Source: Chryseolinea sp. H1M3-3
GTDB lineage: Bacteria > Bacteroidota > Bacteroidia > Cytophagales > Cyclobacteriaceae
DNA: 64,000 bases
Direction: 5' to 3'
Assembly: GCF_029360725.1 (NCBI RefSeq)
Contig: NZ_JARKMY010000002.1
Span: forward strand, 1,188,730 to 1,252,729
In this document: one piece after another, positions 8,642 through 16,945 of the stretch
Numbering within the stretch: position 1 is the stretch's first letter
How the letters are laid out: every line of letters begins with the position of its first letter
Position numbers and translations under genes: made by a program
The notes under the pieces: model-generated
The model's input: only the letters and a program-made list of their open reading frames with translations
What the model was told of the DNA's origin: nothing
Databases searched by the model: none

Positions 8642-9127
8642 ATGAATTTTATTAAGAAAATATTTAAAACTAGCCCAGAGCAATCCTTAACGATGGATAA
8701 GGAATTTGATTCTTATGTTAAGAAGAGTATTACGTTGATCGGAACAGAGGGGAAAGGATTGGAAAACGATAAGTTGGTAGAGCTGTTAGTAAATAGCGGA
8801 ATACCAGAACTTGAAGCGATTGAAATAATGCTATTCCTGCCAGTTGCATTCTGCCGAAAATTATTACCGCAAATAAATTGGCATCCTGACTATGTAGACT
8901 TCTACGCAGAAGACAAACAAATTAAAAGATTATATAACGACAACCCACGATATATAATCATTCAGTCTTTGACTGAAAAATACTGCAACGAAAGGCCAGA
9001 TAAAAATATTATAATGAATGTAGCAGGGCGTAGCGCAGAGTTTAAGTCAATCAACCGGCTATTACTTAATGGAGGGCAGGTTAAAGACATTGATGTGAGC
9101 CAGACCTTCGTAATTAGATATGATTGA
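8642..9127 (+). CDS. Hypothetical protein located between the two halves of intron-like copy 3
   Basis: 161 aa, soluble, unrecognised. No signal peptide; mixed charged helices (KGLENDKLVELLVNSGIPEL) followed by a more aromatic middle (NWHPDYVDFYAEDKQ). Its position is the notable point: a 5' module of the repeat precedes it by 71 bp and a domain V/VI module begins 14 bp after its stop, all in the same orientation. It therefore sits where a group II intron carries its domain IV insertion. It shows no reverse transcriptase or LAGLIDADG maturase motif. Confidence 0.6.
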   Translation: MNFIKKIFKTSPEQSLTMDKEFDSYVKKSITLIGTEGKGLENDKLVELLVNSGIPELEAIEIMLFLPVAFCRKLLPQINWHPDYVDFYAEDKQIKRLYNDNPRYIIIQSLTEKYCNERPDKNIIMNVAGRSAEFKSINRLLLNGGQVKDIDVSQTFVIRYD

Positions 9128-9140
9128 CTGGAGATGAAAA

Positions 9141-9224
9141 TAGGAAGAGCCCGCAGTTAGCAGAGAGGCTTTCATGTATGGTTTCGGGAGAACGCTACGT
9201 GAAATTTCCTTGCATGCACTCGAC
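9141..9224 (+). mobile_element. Group II intron-like domain V/VI module (copy 3, 3' half)
   Basis: Begins GGAAGAGCCC, has the 3' strand of domain V (TTTCATGTATGGTTTC, 9170-9185), then a domain VI-like hairpin (GAGAACGCTACGTGAAATTTC...TTGCATGC) with the A of ACTCGAC near 9219. The 5' strand of domain V is disrupted by CGCAGTTAGC, which recurs at the same place in the copy at 16226, so it is an inherited variant. Confidence 0.65.
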
Positions 9225-9245
9225 TGGCAGGAAGACTGCAACACC

Positions 9246-10412
9246 ATGACAACAGACAAGCAACATATCGGAATCGCAAAAGTTAAACCCAACTGGGACT
9301 TTTGGGGGCTAATTGACATCAATGGAAATTATCTGCTTGAACCAATCTGTCGTAGTATTTATGACTGGAAGGAAGGAATTGCCCGCCTTGAAAAGGTCTC
9401 TACTAATATTGATTTAGGTGGCAACTGGACGAATCATTATAACGGAGATTATGGTTTTATAAATGCCACCGGAAAGATGATTACGGATTTTTCTTTCGGG
9501 GATGCCAACGACTTTTCGGACGGGCTTGCCGCTGTAAACAAAAATAAAAAATGGGGCTTTATAGACAAGGATGGAAAAGTTACAATTCCTTTTCAGTTTG
9601 ACAAAGTTCATTCCTTTCAAAAAGAAGGTTGCGTTGTATCTCTTAACAATAAGTGGGGATTGATTGATAGAACTGGAAAATGGAAACTTGAAAATACATT
9701 TGAAAGTTTATCGGACTTTGCTTTTGGACTTGGTGTTGCCTCAACAAAAAATGGATTTGCATTAAACGAAAAACATAATTTTATTATTGATTCCAATGGC
9801 AATAAAGTGGTTGACCTCCCTAAAGAATGGACTTGGTTTAAACCAGTTTCAGAAAAATTAATTTTAATCGGAACGACGAGTGGAAATCCAGGTGAAAGGT
9901 TTTATGGTTTTATGGACGTGCAGGGAAGGATTAAATCAAAGCCTCAATTTTATACAACGTCCGACAGCTTATTTGACACGGGACAATTTGCCAATGGAAA
10001 ACTATTTGTAGAAACCAAAGACGGCAGGAAAGGCGTTGTGAATGAGGAAGGGGAATTTGAAGATTTAAATTCATCCACGATTGAAAACTCCAAAAATACT
10101 GAATTGCAACATAGACCATTTGATGAGATATTAGAATTCGCAGAGGGTTTAGCAGTTGCAAGAAAGGGTAGACTTTGGGGTGTAATTGACGAGAACAACA
10201 AAGTCGTAATTGATTTCAAGCTTCAAAAAAGATTTTTGCGAGCAGTAGGAGACAAAGGATTTTTCTTTTCCGAGCATTCTCCAAAATTTTCTTGTGGACT
10301 GATTGGTATATGCGAAGAACGTGACAACATTTATTCGGGTTACATTGACAAAGAAGGTGAGATAGCCATCGAATTAAAATATAGAATTGCAGAACCGTTC
10401 TTTTCAAGCTAA
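9246..10412 (+). CDS. WG-repeat protein
   Basis: 388 aa made of WG beta-repeats (Pfam WG_beta_rep type). Recurrent units of about 35-50 residues are centred on xxWGFIDxxGKxxIxxxFD: DFWGLIDINGNYLLEP, GDYGFINATGKMITDF, KKWGFIDKDGKVTIPF, NKWGLIDRTGKWKLEN, RLWGVIDENNKVVIDF and a final GYIDKEGEIAIEL. Such proteins are probably beta-propeller-like and involved in interactions; no enzymatic residues are implied. The frame is open to an ATG at 9174, but that lies inside the intron-like module, so the ATG at 9246 is preferred. No signal peptide from that start. The stop overlaps the beginning of another domain VI fragment. Confidence 0.8.
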   Translation: MTTDKQHIGIAKVKPNWDFWGLIDINGNYLLEPICRSIYDWKEGIARLEKVSTNIDLGGNWTNHYNGDYGFINATGKMITDFSFGDANDFSDGLAAVNKNKKWGFIDKDGKVTIPFQFDKVHSFQKEGCVVSLNNKWGLIDRTGKWKLENTFESLSDFAFGLGVASTKNGFALNEKHNFIIDSNGNKVVDLPKEWTWFKPVSEKLILIGTTSGNPGERFYGFMDVQGRIKSKPQFYTTSDSLFDTGQFANGKLFVETKDGRKGVVNEEGEFEDLNSSTIENSKNTELQHRPFDEILEFAEGLAVARKGRLWGVIDENNKVVIDFKLQKRFLRAVGDKGFFFSEHSPKFSCGLIGICEERDNIYSGYIDKEGEIAIELKYRIAEPFFSS

Positions 10413-10439
10413 GGGTGAAATTCTCTTGCAAGACTCGAT
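10411..10439 (+). mobile_element. Domain VI fragment of the group II intron-like repeat
   Basis: GGTGAAATTCTCTTGCAAGACTC matches the loop and 3' strand of domain VI in the other copies (consensus GGTGAAAT..CTTGcgtgACTCGAC). It starts at the stop codon of the WG-repeat gene. No domain V is left. The following stretch to 10596 contains no gene I can support. Confidence 0.5.
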
Positions 10440-10596
10440 AGTGGGCAAACACATCGGACAAGCGCTCAATCTTGAAAGAGTGAAGCGAAATACGTAGATT
10501 TGATCGAACTTCGGGATTGTGTATTTCGATACTGAGTATACATTACCGTTGGCGCAATAATGACAACAGAGTTTGCGCGAACGTAAATGATCACAT

Positions 10597-10875
10597 ATGG
10601 CGGGAGGGACGCATGTTTTTGATATGATAAAAAGGCTTAAGGAAAATGGAAACCTTAAGAAAAAGAACTATTTTGAAATAAAGGAAACTTACACAAAAGC
10701 TTCACAATCGATTAATGTTGATTATAAAAATGCTACCCAAGCAGAGCGCGAGGAAATTAGAAAAAAAGTTATTTCGGAGGGAAGGGCTGAAGCTAAAAAA
10801 TCGTTAATGATTCTGATGTTTTCCGTTCTTGTGACAGCGGTGCTTATTTTCCTTGTGTTAAAATTATTACCTTGA
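10597..10875 (+). CDS. Small tail-anchored-type membrane protein, unknown
   Basis: 92 aa: about 65 residues of charged, Lys/Glu-rich, probably helical sequence (MIKRLKENGNLKKKNYFEIK; EREEIRKKVISEGRAEAKKS), then one C-terminal membrane segment (LMILMFSVLVTAVLIFLVLKLL). This topology suggests a cytoplasmic domain anchored by its C-terminus. No family recognised. ATG start. It is followed after 40 bp by another hypothetical gene on the same strand and could be co-transcribed with it. Confidence 0.55.
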   Translation: MAGGTHVFDMIKRLKENGNLKKKNYFEIKETYTKASQSINVDYKNATQAEREEIRKKVISEGRAEAKKSLMILMFSVLVTAVLIFLVLKLLP

Positions 10876-10915
10876 TCCGAACCGGCGGAGTTCCCTAGAA
10901 CATGAGTAGTAAGCA

Positions 10916-11644
10916 ATGAATTTTATTAATCCATACGTCACAATATATGCGGATGATAAGGCAATTAATCAACTGCCTTTTTGCACGGAAGTTATTTGGA
11001 CATTCTTAAAAAATATTGACAATAGGCTTAAGTTATTCCAACATCGACTAAACATTTATATCTCTGAATCAGAGGAGCCGAAGAGAATTTCAAAGTTCGG
11101 GAGCATTTATGAGTACAGAACTAAACTAGCCAGACCATTTCACGGAATATCAGAGTTTGAAAAAAGAAACGAATTATTGAATCTAATTTTTGAAGCCTTT
11201 GATGCAGTGGGTAGAGAACATAAATGGGCCATTAGTGTAGTCCGAGATGCCTATTCAAAATCTATAACCCAACTGGGCACGTTTGAATATCTGACTGAAA
11301 GCAAATTAAATAGAAGGAAAAAACTTTCGGGACAATTAAAATTGAACTTGAACGGACGCACATTGATTTTCAATGCTGAAATCAATCACATGGATAATAA
11401 TTTTAGAAAAAGCTATGAGTTGTTACTAACAGATGAATACAACTTTTCTTGGAACAGAATGTTTAGAGAGTTCGGTTGGTATGACAATCAAAGATTCGGA
11501 CTCAAATTTTTGTCTGGTGACTTATGGATTGTTATTAACACCGAAGACGGACAGTTTGAAGAAATTCTGAACCCTAAAAAATTTGACCTGAAAAAAATCG
11601 AGAAATATTTGTTGGACTTAAAGAAATTTATAAAGTCTGGCTGA
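10916..11644 (+). CDS. Hypothetical protein, 242 aa
   Basis: Soluble, no signal, no recognised domain. It is rich in aromatic and charged residues, with a lysine-rich C-terminus (NPKKFDLKKIEKYLLDLKKF). The middle has a beta-type pattern (KLNLNGRTLIFNAEINH, then SWNRMFREFGWYDNQRFGLK). The stop codon is followed within about 10 bp by a domain VI fragment of the intron-like repeat, the third gene in this stretch to end directly at such a fragment. Confidence 0.55.
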   Translation: MNFINPYVTIYADDKAINQLPFCTEVIWTFLKNIDNRLKLFQHRLNIYISESEEPKRISKFGSIYEYRTKLARPFHGISEFEKRNELLNLIFEAFDAVGREHKWAISVVRDAYSKSITQLGTFEYLTESKLNRRKKLSGQLKLNLNGRTLIFNAEINHMDNNFRKSYELLLTDEYNFSWNRMFREFGWYDNQRFGLKFLSGDLWIVINTEDGQFEEILNPKKFDLKKIEKYLLDLKKFIKSG

Positions 11645-11762
11645 GTAAAAGTAGAAAAGAGGTGAAACGCGCTTGCGCCACTCGACTGTGTGCCATCCAA
11701 ATAGACATTTGAATGATGGAACGATATTTTTGACATTTAATGGATAGTTGACCTCATTACAG
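11645..11762 (+). repeat. Duplicated segment: domain VI fragment plus start of the 7937 gene
   Basis: Matches 7870-7985. First comes a domain VI fragment (GAGGTGAAACGCGCTTGCGCC then ACTCGAC, 11660-11686). Then follow roughly 75 bp corresponding to the leader and first ~17 codons of the 95-aa gene, with about 90 percent identity but a frameshift and stop after MMERYF. The duplication ends 3 bp before the stop codon of the convergent beta-barrel gene. Confidence 0.7.
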
Positions 11763-11765
11763 TCC

Positions 11766-12515
11766 TTAAAATGTTTTCCGTAGTCCGATTGACAAACCAT
11801 TTTGCAAAATGATAATCGGTCGCGGCTCGTCAAAGGTAAAATAGTCATAATTGTAGGTCGCTGTGAAGTTAAGCTTGGGAGTTAACTTATAATTATACTC
11901 CAACGTAATGGAAAGTAAATTACCTTTCCCTATTAGCGTTGTCTTAGTCAACATCTTTCCGTTGACTTCAAAATCTGGTCGATAGACAAGTCCAACGAGG
12001 GGGAGTCCTACATGCATTCGTACACCACTCTTTCTGTTAAGATGATATAGAATGTATCCGCTCCATGTAAAAAATGCTCCTCCTGATAAATAACTTTTAG
12101 GCGATTCTACGTCTGTAAGATAATTAGTGTTGCTCAGTAATGTATGTAAACCAAAGCCCAATGAAGGCATGAATTTCGCATTTGTACTTTTCGTTTTGAG
12201 ATTAAATAAATAGTCGTAGTTAAAAAGGAGCAATTTGTTACCCGCTTTTGGCGAAACATTAGATTTTATTTGCCCTCCTGAATAGGTCAAATTAATAGTG
12301 TGCTGCCCCTTCGTTCTAAATCTTGTAAAGGTAGAATTGAAAAGTAAATTATTCCCTCTATAAGTATAAGGGGATTGAAATGCATCTTTATTAGATACAG
12401 TATTGACGCCAATACCCAATGATAATGTCGAATATTTTAAACTGTCCTGAGCATGAATAGCATTTGACAACGCTAAGGCAATCACAAAGCTTATGCAACA
12501 TTTTCTGATGCTCAT
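11766..12515 (-). CDS. Outer-membrane beta-barrel protein, unknown function
   Basis: 249 aa with a cleavable signal peptide (MSIRKCCISFVIALALSNA, then IHAQ), followed by alternating aromatic/polar strands throughout, and ending in an aromatic residue (IGLRKTF), the usual C-terminal signature for BAM-inserted barrels. Predicted 8-10 strands. Its ATG overlaps the stop of the upstream serine hydrolase by 4 bp (ATGA), so the two are translationally coupled. The pair is the only minus-strand operon inside the plus-strand array. The last bases abut a duplicated fragment of the array. Confidence 0.7.
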   Translation of the reverse strand: MSIRKCCISFVIALALSNAIHAQDSLKYSTLSLGIGVNTVSNKDAFQSPYTYRGNNLLFNSTFTRFRTKGQHTINLTYSGGQIKSNVSPKAGNKLLLFNYDYLFNLKTKSTNAKFMPSLGFGLHTLLSNTNYLTDVESPKSYLSGGAFFTWSGYILYHLNRKSGVRMHVGLPLVGLVYRPDFEVNGKMLTKTTLIGKGNLLSITLEYNYKLTPKLNFTATYNYDYFTFDEPRPIIILQNGLSIGLRKTF

Positions 12516-13600
12516 TTAATAGCTTTTAGAATGTAATTATTTACTATCTGAAAATTTTGAAGTCCTACTCCCGTATTTTGATTGCCCCCTGTAAATATGA
12601 TAACCAATTCTTTCGATGGTACAATGAAGATATGCTGACCTCCATTGCCATCAGCAAAAAATGTTTCTATGTTGTTTACGAAAGCTTGTTTCCACCAGAG
12701 ATAACCATAGCCATCAAAAGGACCTAATAGTTTTATTTTATTTTGACTGGATTGTTTTATCCATTCCTCTGATACTAATTGCTCACCATTATGAATGCCA
12801 TCATTGAGCATTAGTAATCCTATCTTTGCCATGTCTCTTGGCTTGAGAAAAAACAATCCTCCGCCCGAAGCTTTTCCGTCCGGCATAATGTGCCACTTGT
12901 ATGATGTTATATTCATGGGCTTAAAAAGATATTTGTTTGCAAATTCTACCAGAGATAATCCACTCCCGTTTTCAATAATACGACCTAACGTAACGGGACA
13001 TCCTGTGCAATAACTGCCATGAGTTCCTGGGTCGTTAATCATTGGTAAGTCAAACGTAAATTTTACCCAATCATTACTTTGTTGCATTTGCTCTTCCGTA
13101 TGTTGATACCAATCTTCACAGTCCAGACCAGCACTCATGTTCAACAGGTGTTCTATTGTAATTTCATCCTTTCGGGAATCTGGATTTTTAAAGCTATCGT
13201 ATTCGGGAAGCAATTGTGTCACTGGAGTGTTCACGCTGTTAATGAATCCCTTTTCAATTGCAATCCCAATCAAAATTGAAGTAATACTTTTACTTGCTGA
13301 ATATATATTATGTCGGATATCCTTGGAGTATCCATGAAAGTAATTTTCATAAATCAGTCTATTATTTCTGAGAATCAAAAGGCCGTCAATCCTTTTATAT
13401 TCTTCTCTTATTATCAAATTAGTCATTTGAATAATTAATGCTTCATCCATTCCTTCTGCCTCCAAGGATGAGACTACAAATTCACTCTGTTCTGACTCTG
13501 GAATGCTGTATGTGTAATTTGGATTTGGGTCACTAAGCTTTTCACAGCTCACCATAAAGCAAACGGCAAATAAAAAAATATAAAGAGGTTTTCTGTTCAT
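12512..13600 (-). CDS. Serine hydrolase of the beta-lactamase/class C family, lipoprotein
   Basis: 362 aa. N-terminal signal with lipobox (CFMVSC, Cys19) predicts an envelope lipoprotein. The beta-lactamase-fold catalytic motifs are visible: S-x-x-K as SASK within IYSASKSITSILIG, a Tyr motif in HGSYCTGCPV, and the C-terminal GGQHIFIVPSKELVIIFTGG block. The family includes D-aminopeptidase and esterase-like proteins (EstB/AmpC-related) and substrate cannot be read from sequence. First gene of a two-gene minus-strand operon with the beta-barrel protein. The 90 bp upstream of the start show no obvious regulatory site. Confidence 0.8.
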   Translation of the reverse strand: MNRKPLYIFLFAVCFMVSCEKLSDPNPNYTYSIPESEQSEFVVSSLEAEGMDEALIIQMTNLIIREEYKRIDGLLILRNNRLIYENYFHGYSKDIRHNIYSASKSITSILIGIAIEKGFINSVNTPVTQLLPEYDSFKNPDSRKDEITIEHLLNMSAGLDCEDWYQHTEEQMQQSNDWVKFTFDLPMINDPGTHGSYCTGCPVTLGRIIENGSGLSLVEFANKYLFKPMNITSYKWHIMPDGKASGGGLFFLKPRDMAKIGLLMLNDGIHNGEQLVSEEWIKQSSQNKIKLLGPFDGYGYLWWKQAFVNNIETFFADGNGGQHIFIVPSKELVIIFTGGNQNTGVGLQNFQIVNNYILKAIK

Positions 13601-13690
13601 TAGAACTGTGGGTTAATTTTAGGTAAACGTCAATCGGATAAAGGATGAAATGAATTGCCAAAAAGTTTTTAACTCTTAGTCAACATCACG

Positions 13691-14395
13691 GATCTTTGGT
13701 AGCGGGAATATGCTTTTGATTATGGGGATTGATGTGCAGTTGGAAAGTGATTTTGCTAACGGTAGGCATATCTGAACCCTAGAACGTTTTCTAATTTAAA
13801 GCAGTCCACGGATTTTTTGTTTGACCATTTCGTGTGATTTTAAATCGTTAATCCATATTTCTATAGTCCGACCAAAGCAGCAGCCAAAGTGTCGTCTTTA
13901 AGAAGCCTGCTTGCTCTGATATTTTGGATGAGATCTTTCATCATTTCCGGCGCCGGCGGTCCCGACTGCATCATCGAACATTGGAAACGAATCTGAGCGA
14001 ATTGGATATTTGAAAGACCTCCCTCCCCAGTTTACCGATGTCCTGAGCAAGGGTTTGCGCCATGGCCTGTGCGGCGCGAAGGATCTGCCCCTTCGAAAGA
14101 GCGCCCCCGGAAACAGCACACTGACTAACCTGCGACAGATCCTTCGTTCACGCTTGCCAGCACTCATCCACCACTCAGGAAATCGGATGCAAGGTCGGGC
14201 TGTTCCATATAATTGCCTACTAAAAACCATTGCAATTCGATGGCCAGCGGATGCGGACAAACCGACTTTATCTCGTCTTGAAGCGAGATTACAGCCAATT
14301 ATCAAAATTCGAATTTTTTTTCCGCACATTAGAAATTGGTATATTTATAAAGTAAAAATATCTTTTCGATTAAGCAGGAAAAGTCCGCAACGGTT
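13691..14395 (+). mobile_element. Group II intron-like repeat split by a GC-rich replacement block
   Basis: The 5'-middle module (13691-13968) has GGTAGCGG, GATTGATGTGCAG, GCTAACGGTAGGCATAT, TTTTCTAATTTAAAGCAG and the AAGAAGCCTGCTTGCTCTGAT block. The 3' module (about 14284-14395) has GAGATTACAGCCAATTA, CGCACATTAGAAATTGG and GGAAAAGTCCGC. Between them, about 310 bp of distinctly GC-richer DNA replaces the normal ~65-bp connector. The minus strand of that block has a 143-codon open frame (13898-14329), but it runs into the repeat and I do not accept it as a gene. Domain VI is not preserved. 14396-14583 shows nothing else. Confidence 0.6.
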
Positions 14396-14583
14396 GATAG
14401 TAATTGTTCGAAACCGTGATACACTTTATATTCTGACCGTGGGGCGCAATCCTTTAATAAATGAGTGATTCTTACATAACAATTGTGCCGGCAAATGTGA
14501 CACATGAACAAGTCACAAAACTTTCTCGAATCAAAGTAATTTATGGTAGAGTGTAAATGGACAGACGCACAAGATAATATTAT

Positions 14584-14697
14584 GCATCATTGCAGTGATG
14601 TGCTGTTTGTTAGATTGTATTTCAAACGACCGATTGTACGTGGGGCAGTGATCCGCCAGATCACGGAAACGCTGCATATACAAACGTTAAACCCAAT
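14584..14697. repeat. Palindromic interspersed element, copy v
   Basis: Contains two hairpins, CATCA/TGATG (14585-14589 with 14596-14600) and GTGATC/GATCAC (14648-14653 with 14659-14664). Around them are TGCTGTTTGTTAG and GATTGTACGTGG, which resemble parts of copies i and iii, and the element ends CAAACGTTAAAC just before the next gene. Related to the other palindromes by layout more than by identity. Confidence 0.4.
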
Positions 14698-14705
14698 TTA
14701 GGATA

Positions 14706-15059
14706 ATGATTCCGAAACACGAAATGTCCGCCGACTTCGAAAAATTAATTTACGATGCTCCTATGCTACGGGACGTCTGGCAAAAAACTCAGAGCGCCGC
14801 CAAAGAGTTAGTTGATGCGGGATGGACGTCTCATCATATTTTTAATTTTGTAGCTTGGATTAATAGGAATGCATATTCGAGCGTGTTGTTTCCAGGTTTT
14901 TCGCTTGGAAAATTACTGATAAGCAAACCAACTAACGGAAAGTTAAACTATCAACAAACATTGGCTGTATGGTACGATAAGCGGACTGACTTATTTACTT
15001 TGCAATATTCAGCTTGGGATCAGATTGACTCACAGGAGGAATCCGAAAGGGCTATTTAA
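14706..15059 (+). CDS. Hypothetical protein, 117 aa
   Basis: Soluble 117-aa protein with no signal or known motif. The sequence is globular in character (helical N-terminus FEKLIYDAPMLRDVWQKTQS, then beta-type LAVWYDKRTDLFTLQYSAWD). It starts with an ATG 9 bp after the palindromic element and is followed 77 bp later by a 5' fragment of the intron-like repeat. It reads like the single-gene units of this array. Confidence 0.5.
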   Translation: MIPKHEMSADFEKLIYDAPMLRDVWQKTQSAAKELVDAGWTSHHIFNFVAWINRNAYSSVLFPGFSLGKLLISKPTNGKLNYQQTLAVWYDKRTDLFTLQYSAWDQIDSQEESERAI

Positions 15060-15135
15060 TGGACGGCTAATTGTCCGGGTGCGGATCTTTTTAAACATTT
15101 CCTCGAGTTTTTAAAATGGAAGGGTAACTGGGGCT

Positions 15136-15290
15136 AATAAATAAGCCTTCGCGTTGGCCGGCACGGCCCAGCGTGAAGCCGAGTTGCACCGGAGCTTCGG
15201 TATCAGTGAGTATATTTTTACTTATGGGGATTGATGTTCAACAGGAGAGAGGTTTTGCTAACGGTAGGCATATCAGACATTTTATAGTTG
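15136..15290 (+). mobile_element. Group II intron-like repeat, 5' fragment
   Basis: AATAAATAAGCCTTCGCG, the hairpin partner CAGCGTGAAGCC, GTTGCACCGGAGC, then ACTTATGGGGATTGATG and GCTAACGGTAGGCATATC. Homology is lost near 15290. It sits between two single genes in the same orientation as the other copies. 15291-15399 has no feature. Confidence 0.6.
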
Positions 15291-15399
15291 TCTCAATATG
15301 CCTTCAATTTGTCGCAACTTCACCCTTTGAATTGGTAAAGATAAAATCATCTTTACGAGAATTTAACCCATAGTTACAAGCTAAATAAGATCATAAGTC

Positions 15400-15810
15400 A
15401 TGAATACAGATCTTTCAATAAAACTTGACATCTATATAAACTATCCAGGACATTGTGAAAAAGCATTCCGGTTTTACGAGCAGCATCTTGGCGGAAAAAT
15501 AAATATGATAACGCCCCACGACCAACCGCCACCCAATTTTCCAAAAGAATGGAAGAAACCAGTTCTTCATGCCGTAATGGAGATAGGCGGTACTACCGTC
15601 AGGGGTGCTGACATTCCTGGTGCCGAACCTATGCGTAGCGTCTATCTTACGCTTAGACTTGATACGGCTGAAAAAGCAGAAAACATCTATAAGCTGCTTT
15701 CCAATGAGGGTGAAATCTTTATGAAGATGGAAAAGACATTCTTTGCGAATCGCTTTGCTATGCTTCGTGATAAATTTGGAACGTTATGGATGCTTCTTAA
15801 TGAAATTTAA
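15400..15810 (+). CDS. VOC-superfamily protein, PhnB-like
   Basis: 136-aa vicinal-oxygen-chelate fold protein of the PhnB / 3-demethylubiquinone-methyltransferase-like group. It has the typical start LDIYINYPGHCEKAFRFYEQ, LGGKI, a central MEIGGTTVRGADIP segment and the end RFAMLRDKFGTLWMLL. Members bind metals or small ligands and are annotated as glyoxalase-like, but the substrate of this group is unknown. Cytoplasmic. Flanked on both sides by intron-like repeat fragments. It is one of three cytoplasmic VOC genes in this array (15.4, 21.6 and 26.0 kb). Confidence 0.85.
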   Translation: MNTDLSIKLDIYINYPGHCEKAFRFYEQHLGGKINMITPHDQPPPNFPKEWKKPVLHAVMEIGGTTVRGADIPGAEPMRSVYLTLRLDTAEKAENIYKLLSNEGEIFMKMEKTFFANRFAMLRDKFGTLWMLLNEI

Positions 15811-15848
15811 ACGCTTCTTTCATTTTGGGCTTAAAAAATTGGTGCATT

Positions 15849-16280
15849 AAATAACAAAAGCCTGCTGTCGCCGTCAGGGCAAAGCGTGAAGCCGTGTTGC
15901 AGCGGAACTTGCGCCACCGCTAAAGCTAAGGCGACACGCGGTCGGTAGCCGTGAGTTCATTTTACTAATGGGCATTGATGTGTAGCCGGAAAGAGATTTT
16001 GTTAACGGTACGTATATGTGACACTAGGAGAGTTTTCTAATAAGGCGTTATTCTTTTTAATTCCGGGCCGCCTTGCCCAAAGCAGTAGTTAAGCATAGTC
16101 TTTAGCTTGCTCTGATGCTTTTGAATGAGATCTTTTATCATTTCCGGACCAACTACCAGAACCCGAATGTATTCGCACAATGGAATTGGTATATTTATAA
16201 TGTAGAAATACATTGTGATTAACAGGAAGAGTCCGCCAGTTAGCGAAGGAAGTTTCACGAACTTCCTTGAGTGACTCGAC
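15849..16280 (+). mobile_element. Group II intron-like repeat, shortened full-span copy
   Basis: Both ends are present: GCGTGAAGCC, GTGTTG (15894) and the CACCGCTAAAGCTAAGGCGACACGCGG block at the 5' end, and GGAAGAGTCCGCCAGTTAGC, TTTCACGAAC and GTGACTCGAC (to 16280) at the 3' end. Internal deletions shorten it to about 430 bp, and domains V and VI are fused by a deletion that removes the domain VI 5' strand. Not splicing-competent as seen. Confidence 0.65.
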
Positions 16281-16309
16281 TAAGCCAATTACTTAATTAC
16301 AACTTAACC

Positions 16310-16939
16310 ATGAATCGCTTATTCGCAACAGTTTTGCTTGGACTAGCAATTTTTACAAGTGACGGGCTTTGCCAAAAGGGACCAGCAAAATACTTTGGAG
16401 AACCAATCCTCACGGACTCGGCTTCTACACTATTTATTCCGACAAGGTACAACGAAGAATTTTTGTCTTCCAATAAAATAGCTTTTTGGGGTGGCTATTA
16501 TGCAAACATTGTGGCATACAACTTCCAGACAGATACCTATAGAAAAATATTCGACAAGGACACCTTCATAGAGGCTGTAAGAAATAGCAATAGTTATTCC
16601 TATGGCACCAGAACGGCTGACGTATTAAAAAATCTGACGAAGAGATGGATTTTTCTTCTCGTTAAGTTGAAGGACACAAATAATAGTGGCCGTATTGACG
16701 AAAAGGATCCCTCTATTTTATTTGCCGTTTCAACCGATGGACAGACATTAAAACAACTGACTGACCAGACTGAAAATGTTATTTCATTTGAAAACTTTGA
16801 AAAGCAAGGATTTCTATTAATTAAAATTCAACGGGACACGAACAACGACAAATCATTTAAAACTGAGGATAAAGAATTGTATTTTAAGAAAATTAATTTG
16901 ATAGACTTAGCCTTTGGAAAAGCGATTGAGATAGAATAA
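16310..16939 (+). CDS. Secreted hypothetical protein with EF-hand-like loops
   Basis: 209 aa; signal peptide MNRLFATVLLGLAIFTSDG, then LCQ, so secreted or periplasmic. Two DxNxSG/DxNxD loops are visible about 30 residues apart: DTNNSGRIDEKD, which fits the 12-residue EF-hand calcium loop well, and the weaker DTNNDKSFKTED. Between them is a beta-type segment (ILFAVSTDGQTLKQLT). Calcium binding is an inference. The frame is open from 16271; the ATG at 16310 gives the signal peptide. It ends 7 bp before another 5' fragment of the repeat. Confidence 0.65.
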   Translation: MNRLFATVLLGLAIFTSDGLCQKGPAKYFGEPILTDSASTLFIPTRYNEEFLSSNKIAFWGGYYANIVAYNFQTDTYRKIFDKDTFIEAVRNSNSYSYGTRTADVLKNLTKRWIFLLVKLKDTNNSGRIDEKDPSILFAVSTDGQTLKQLTDQTENVISFENFEKQGFLLIKIQRDTNNDKSFKTEDKELYFKKINLIDLAFGKAIEIE

Positions 16940-16945
16940 ACTGGG

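Noticed and set aside
9174-9245. Upstream start extension of the WG-repeat gene
   Set aside because: These 24 codons coincide with domain V/VI of the intron-like repeat, so the ATG at 9246 is the real start.
10156-10219. Minus-strand frames antisense to the WG-repeat gene
   Set aside because: The WG repeats on the plus strand are unmistakable, so the antisense frames are shadows.
13898-14329. 143-codon minus-strand frame inside the split intron-like copy
   Set aside because: It spans repeat sequence on both sides and a GC-rich insert, has biased Arg/Ser composition typical of antisense GC-rich DNA, and no family resemblance.
16037-16258. 73-codon minus-strand frame within the shortened intron-like copy
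   Set aside because: It covers repeat sequence antisense to the intron; the corresponding antisense frame in other copies ends at different stops.
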